Below are positions 62,019 to 64,000 of a stretch of DNA of 64,000 nucleotides, one piece after another (the stretch's first letter is position 1; every line of letters starts with the position of its first letter). The translations under genes were made by a program, and so were the position numbers. The stretch lies in contig NC_087079.1 in assembly GCF_026151205.1 (NCBI RefSeq), positions 12,516,635 through 12,580,634 of the forward strand. Direction: 5' to 3'. The stretch is from Bolinopsis microptera. Taxonomy: Eukaryota > Ctenophora > Tentaculata > Lobata > Bolinopsidae. Under the pieces are notes generated by a model that saw only the letters and a program-made list of their open reading frames with translations, was not told where the DNA came from and did not search any database.

Positions 62019-62042
62019 TGACGTCACAAATTTGTGACGTCA
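62019..62042. promoter_or_regulatory. 24-bp perfect palindrome with two CRE sites
   Basis: TGACGTCA, then the self-complementary CAAATTTG, then TGACGTCA. TGACGTCA is the full consensus CREB/ATF site. It lies about 250 bp upstream of the exon at 62293. Confidence 0.75.
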
Positions 62043-62292
62043 TCATAGCTGACAGCAAGGCGTCTCATACAGTCCGACCTCTCGGCACAGGACGGTTCGA
62101 ATGTATTGTCAGTTCGAAATGTGTCGATTTACCACTAACTCGGTTTGGCTGTATAACAAACCTATTACTTTACCGTCCAAGATATTCATATATGATAATA
62201 ATATGTATATATTATATATTTTGTTGTGAAATTCGTCGGTTTCCACTGCTGGGTTTTTAACCTATCATCGCTATTATTCCCACCATTTTCAG

Positions 62293-62432
62293 AGCACTGC
62301 TGCTGAAAGGACGGCTCCCACAAATTTAGAACAAATTTACCACAAAACGAAGAAGTACTATCAAAATTTTACCACCATTTTGGATGAACCTGGAAGATCA
62401 ATTTCGTTGGAAAGTCGGGTCCCATGGCCCAG
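62293..62432 (+). CDS. internal exon of an unidentified gene
   Basis: 140 bp between a CCATTTTCAG acceptor and a GTAAAT donor, open throughout in one frame: STAAERTAPTNLEQIYH, then KTKKYYQNFTTILDEPG, then RSISLESRVPWP. Composition and splice sites look genuine. The protein is not recognised, and no partner exon was found in the remaining 1.5 kb, so the gene probably continues past the window. Confidence 0.5.
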
Positions 62433-64000
62433 GTAAATTACAGCCCCTTTCAGCACCCCGCTTAAAAATGGACCATATCCAGCAAAATCTACCATACTGC
62501 ATAAATATGGATCAACGTTGGATCGGTTCATTTCCCCAAAATTTCTGCATATACTTAATATAGTTATAGCTTTTTATCAACGTTACCGCTTTGAGTTCCC
62601 ATACCAAAAGTTTTAGTTTAAATTATTCGGCGTAGGTTTTAATTAGATATTGGTACTTAATTACCATTTTGTGGAAAATTTTGAGCAATTATACTGCATT
62701 TTTAACGCTTATATTATACGATGTTTTTATCTGTTTTCCAGATAAATGCGGTATAATTTCCCAATTCAATATTTTCCGACTGAAAATTTAGTTATACTTC
62801 TAGTTCAGCAACAAGGGTTTTCATGTGTGTCACTAAGGTTTTCACAGCTTCATTCAATTTAACGTATCATTATTTTCGGCAGTGCTTATTTTCATGTTAC
62901 GTTCTACGGAGTTTCAGAATGTTCATTACCATTCCAATGTTAAATGAGATTTTACTTTACATTCACAACTATATATAATGAGTGTCGAAATTCAGAATTT
63001 CCTCAAATTTCGACGGATTTTTTGTTCGGATACAACTGTTTAATATTTATCCTACTTGATGAGGAACATGATCATAATATTTCAATTTAATGACGATTTA
63101 AACGCTTTTTGGGTGATGTATAAATATAATATGTTGATTCGGGTACTATTATATGTTTCTACGTTATTTTGAGTATTGATATAGGTATATTGTATGATGT
63201 TGTATGCGTTCAGTTCTGTATTTGTATTAATGAGATGCATTTTTTCCAATTTATAGCTTATGTCTAGATATTTCTCGTAATAGTTCGAAATATTCTTGCC
63301 ATGATCTAGCATCGATTTCATGATACCACGTGGTATCAGCTTTACTTATAGTTTTGCCTGAGCATAATGTATCAAATGTAAACTAAAGAATAGTTAATAA
63401 GGTTTGGTAGATATTGGTGTATAGAATGGGGCGAATTTCGTGTTGTTAATTTTGAATTTTCTTGTAATATTCGGGTTGATATGACCAAACAATATAAGTA
63501 GGTCACTAAAATAGATTAAATCAAAATAGTCTGGCAGATCATCGAATACTTGATTGATATATACTAACGCATGATACTATTTTCAGTTTTCAAATTTCCT
63601 ACAATATGTTGGTGTTCGAATTTCTTTGCTTTTGGTCGTATTTTTTGTAAATATCTTGAACTTCATGTTCTTTGGAATGTTTGACTTGTAAGTTCAGTGT
63701 GTAAATTGAGACTGGCTAATTGTTGGGAATTTTCACTGTGCTTTAGCCGTTATATCAAGTCAACCTGTTATGCGTATTTGTGATCGATTTTCAGTGTAAT
63801 ATATGATATATTTGATAGAAAATTGAAAAGAAAATGGTGCGTTTTCCTTGTTTGTATTTAAGTTAAATTCACAAATGGTATCCAAATTCAAAAGAGAATT
63901 CAAACTCGAACTTAAAATCATTTTGAAGTATAACTGATAACGCGGGATGAAAGATTTTACGTAACATAACTGCGTTGTAGTTGTACAGCCACAGGGGACC
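62433..64000. other. AT-rich sequence to the window end
   Basis: Probably intron following the exon at 62293. No exon, repeat or RNA gene recognised. Confidence 0.4.

Overview
The window is nuclear DNA from an invertebrate metazoan. It is AT-rich, its genes are split by short GT-AG introns, and it carries non-LTR retrotransposons, TIR elements and satellite DNA. The gene set (mitochondrial-type 3-ketoacyl-CoA thiolase, neurocalcin/hippocalcin-type calcium sensor, rhodopsin-class GPCR, sushi-domain protein, galectin-like secreted protein, PIM-type kinase) fits an early-branching animal such as a cnidarian. That placement is inference; no sequence here fixes the species.

Layout. 1-10.5 kb: an ACAA2-like thiolase on +. 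Its first visible intron (213-8631) holds a CR1-like LINE on -, an intronless calcium-sensor gene on + followed by a decayed partial copy of its own 3' end, and an intronless GPCR on -. 10.5-13.1 kb: two TIR elements and one isolated open stretch on -. 13.6-31 kb: a mosaic of one repeat family (called element L here) and a long-TIR MITE with TA target sites. One L copy is split at 14690/26355 by an 11.66-kb insertion. The insertion has a 10-bp target-site duplication and 19 T at one end. It contains a hairpin-bearing minisatellite and 31 units of a 335-bp satellite.

31-35.3 kb: an intronless gene whose 411-aa product looks like bacterial SnoaL/NTF2-fold proteins, then a tandem duplication. 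One copy of the duplication holds an 11-bp-unit GACC-rich minisatellite insertion. The other holds a 5'-truncated LINE tail. Each copy is the empty site for the other's insertion. 35.4-44 kb: a relic of a galectin-like exon, an RTE-like LINE with target-site duplication, a sushi-domain gene on +, and a convergent galectin-like secreted protein gene on - whose intact exon is the paralogue of the relic. 44.5-45.1 kb: another TIR element. 45.1-57.5 kb: gene-poor, with a dense CACGTG E-box cluster at 52.3 kb. 57.6-61.6 kb: a PIM-like kinase in four exons with a possible alternative first exon. 62.0-62.4 kb: a palindrome with two CRE sites and one good exon of an unidentified gene.

The host genes show no operon-like or pathway relationship. 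The strongest theme is mobile-element activity: nested insertions, resolved empty sites, and a satellite array that appears to sit inside a retrotransposed sequence.
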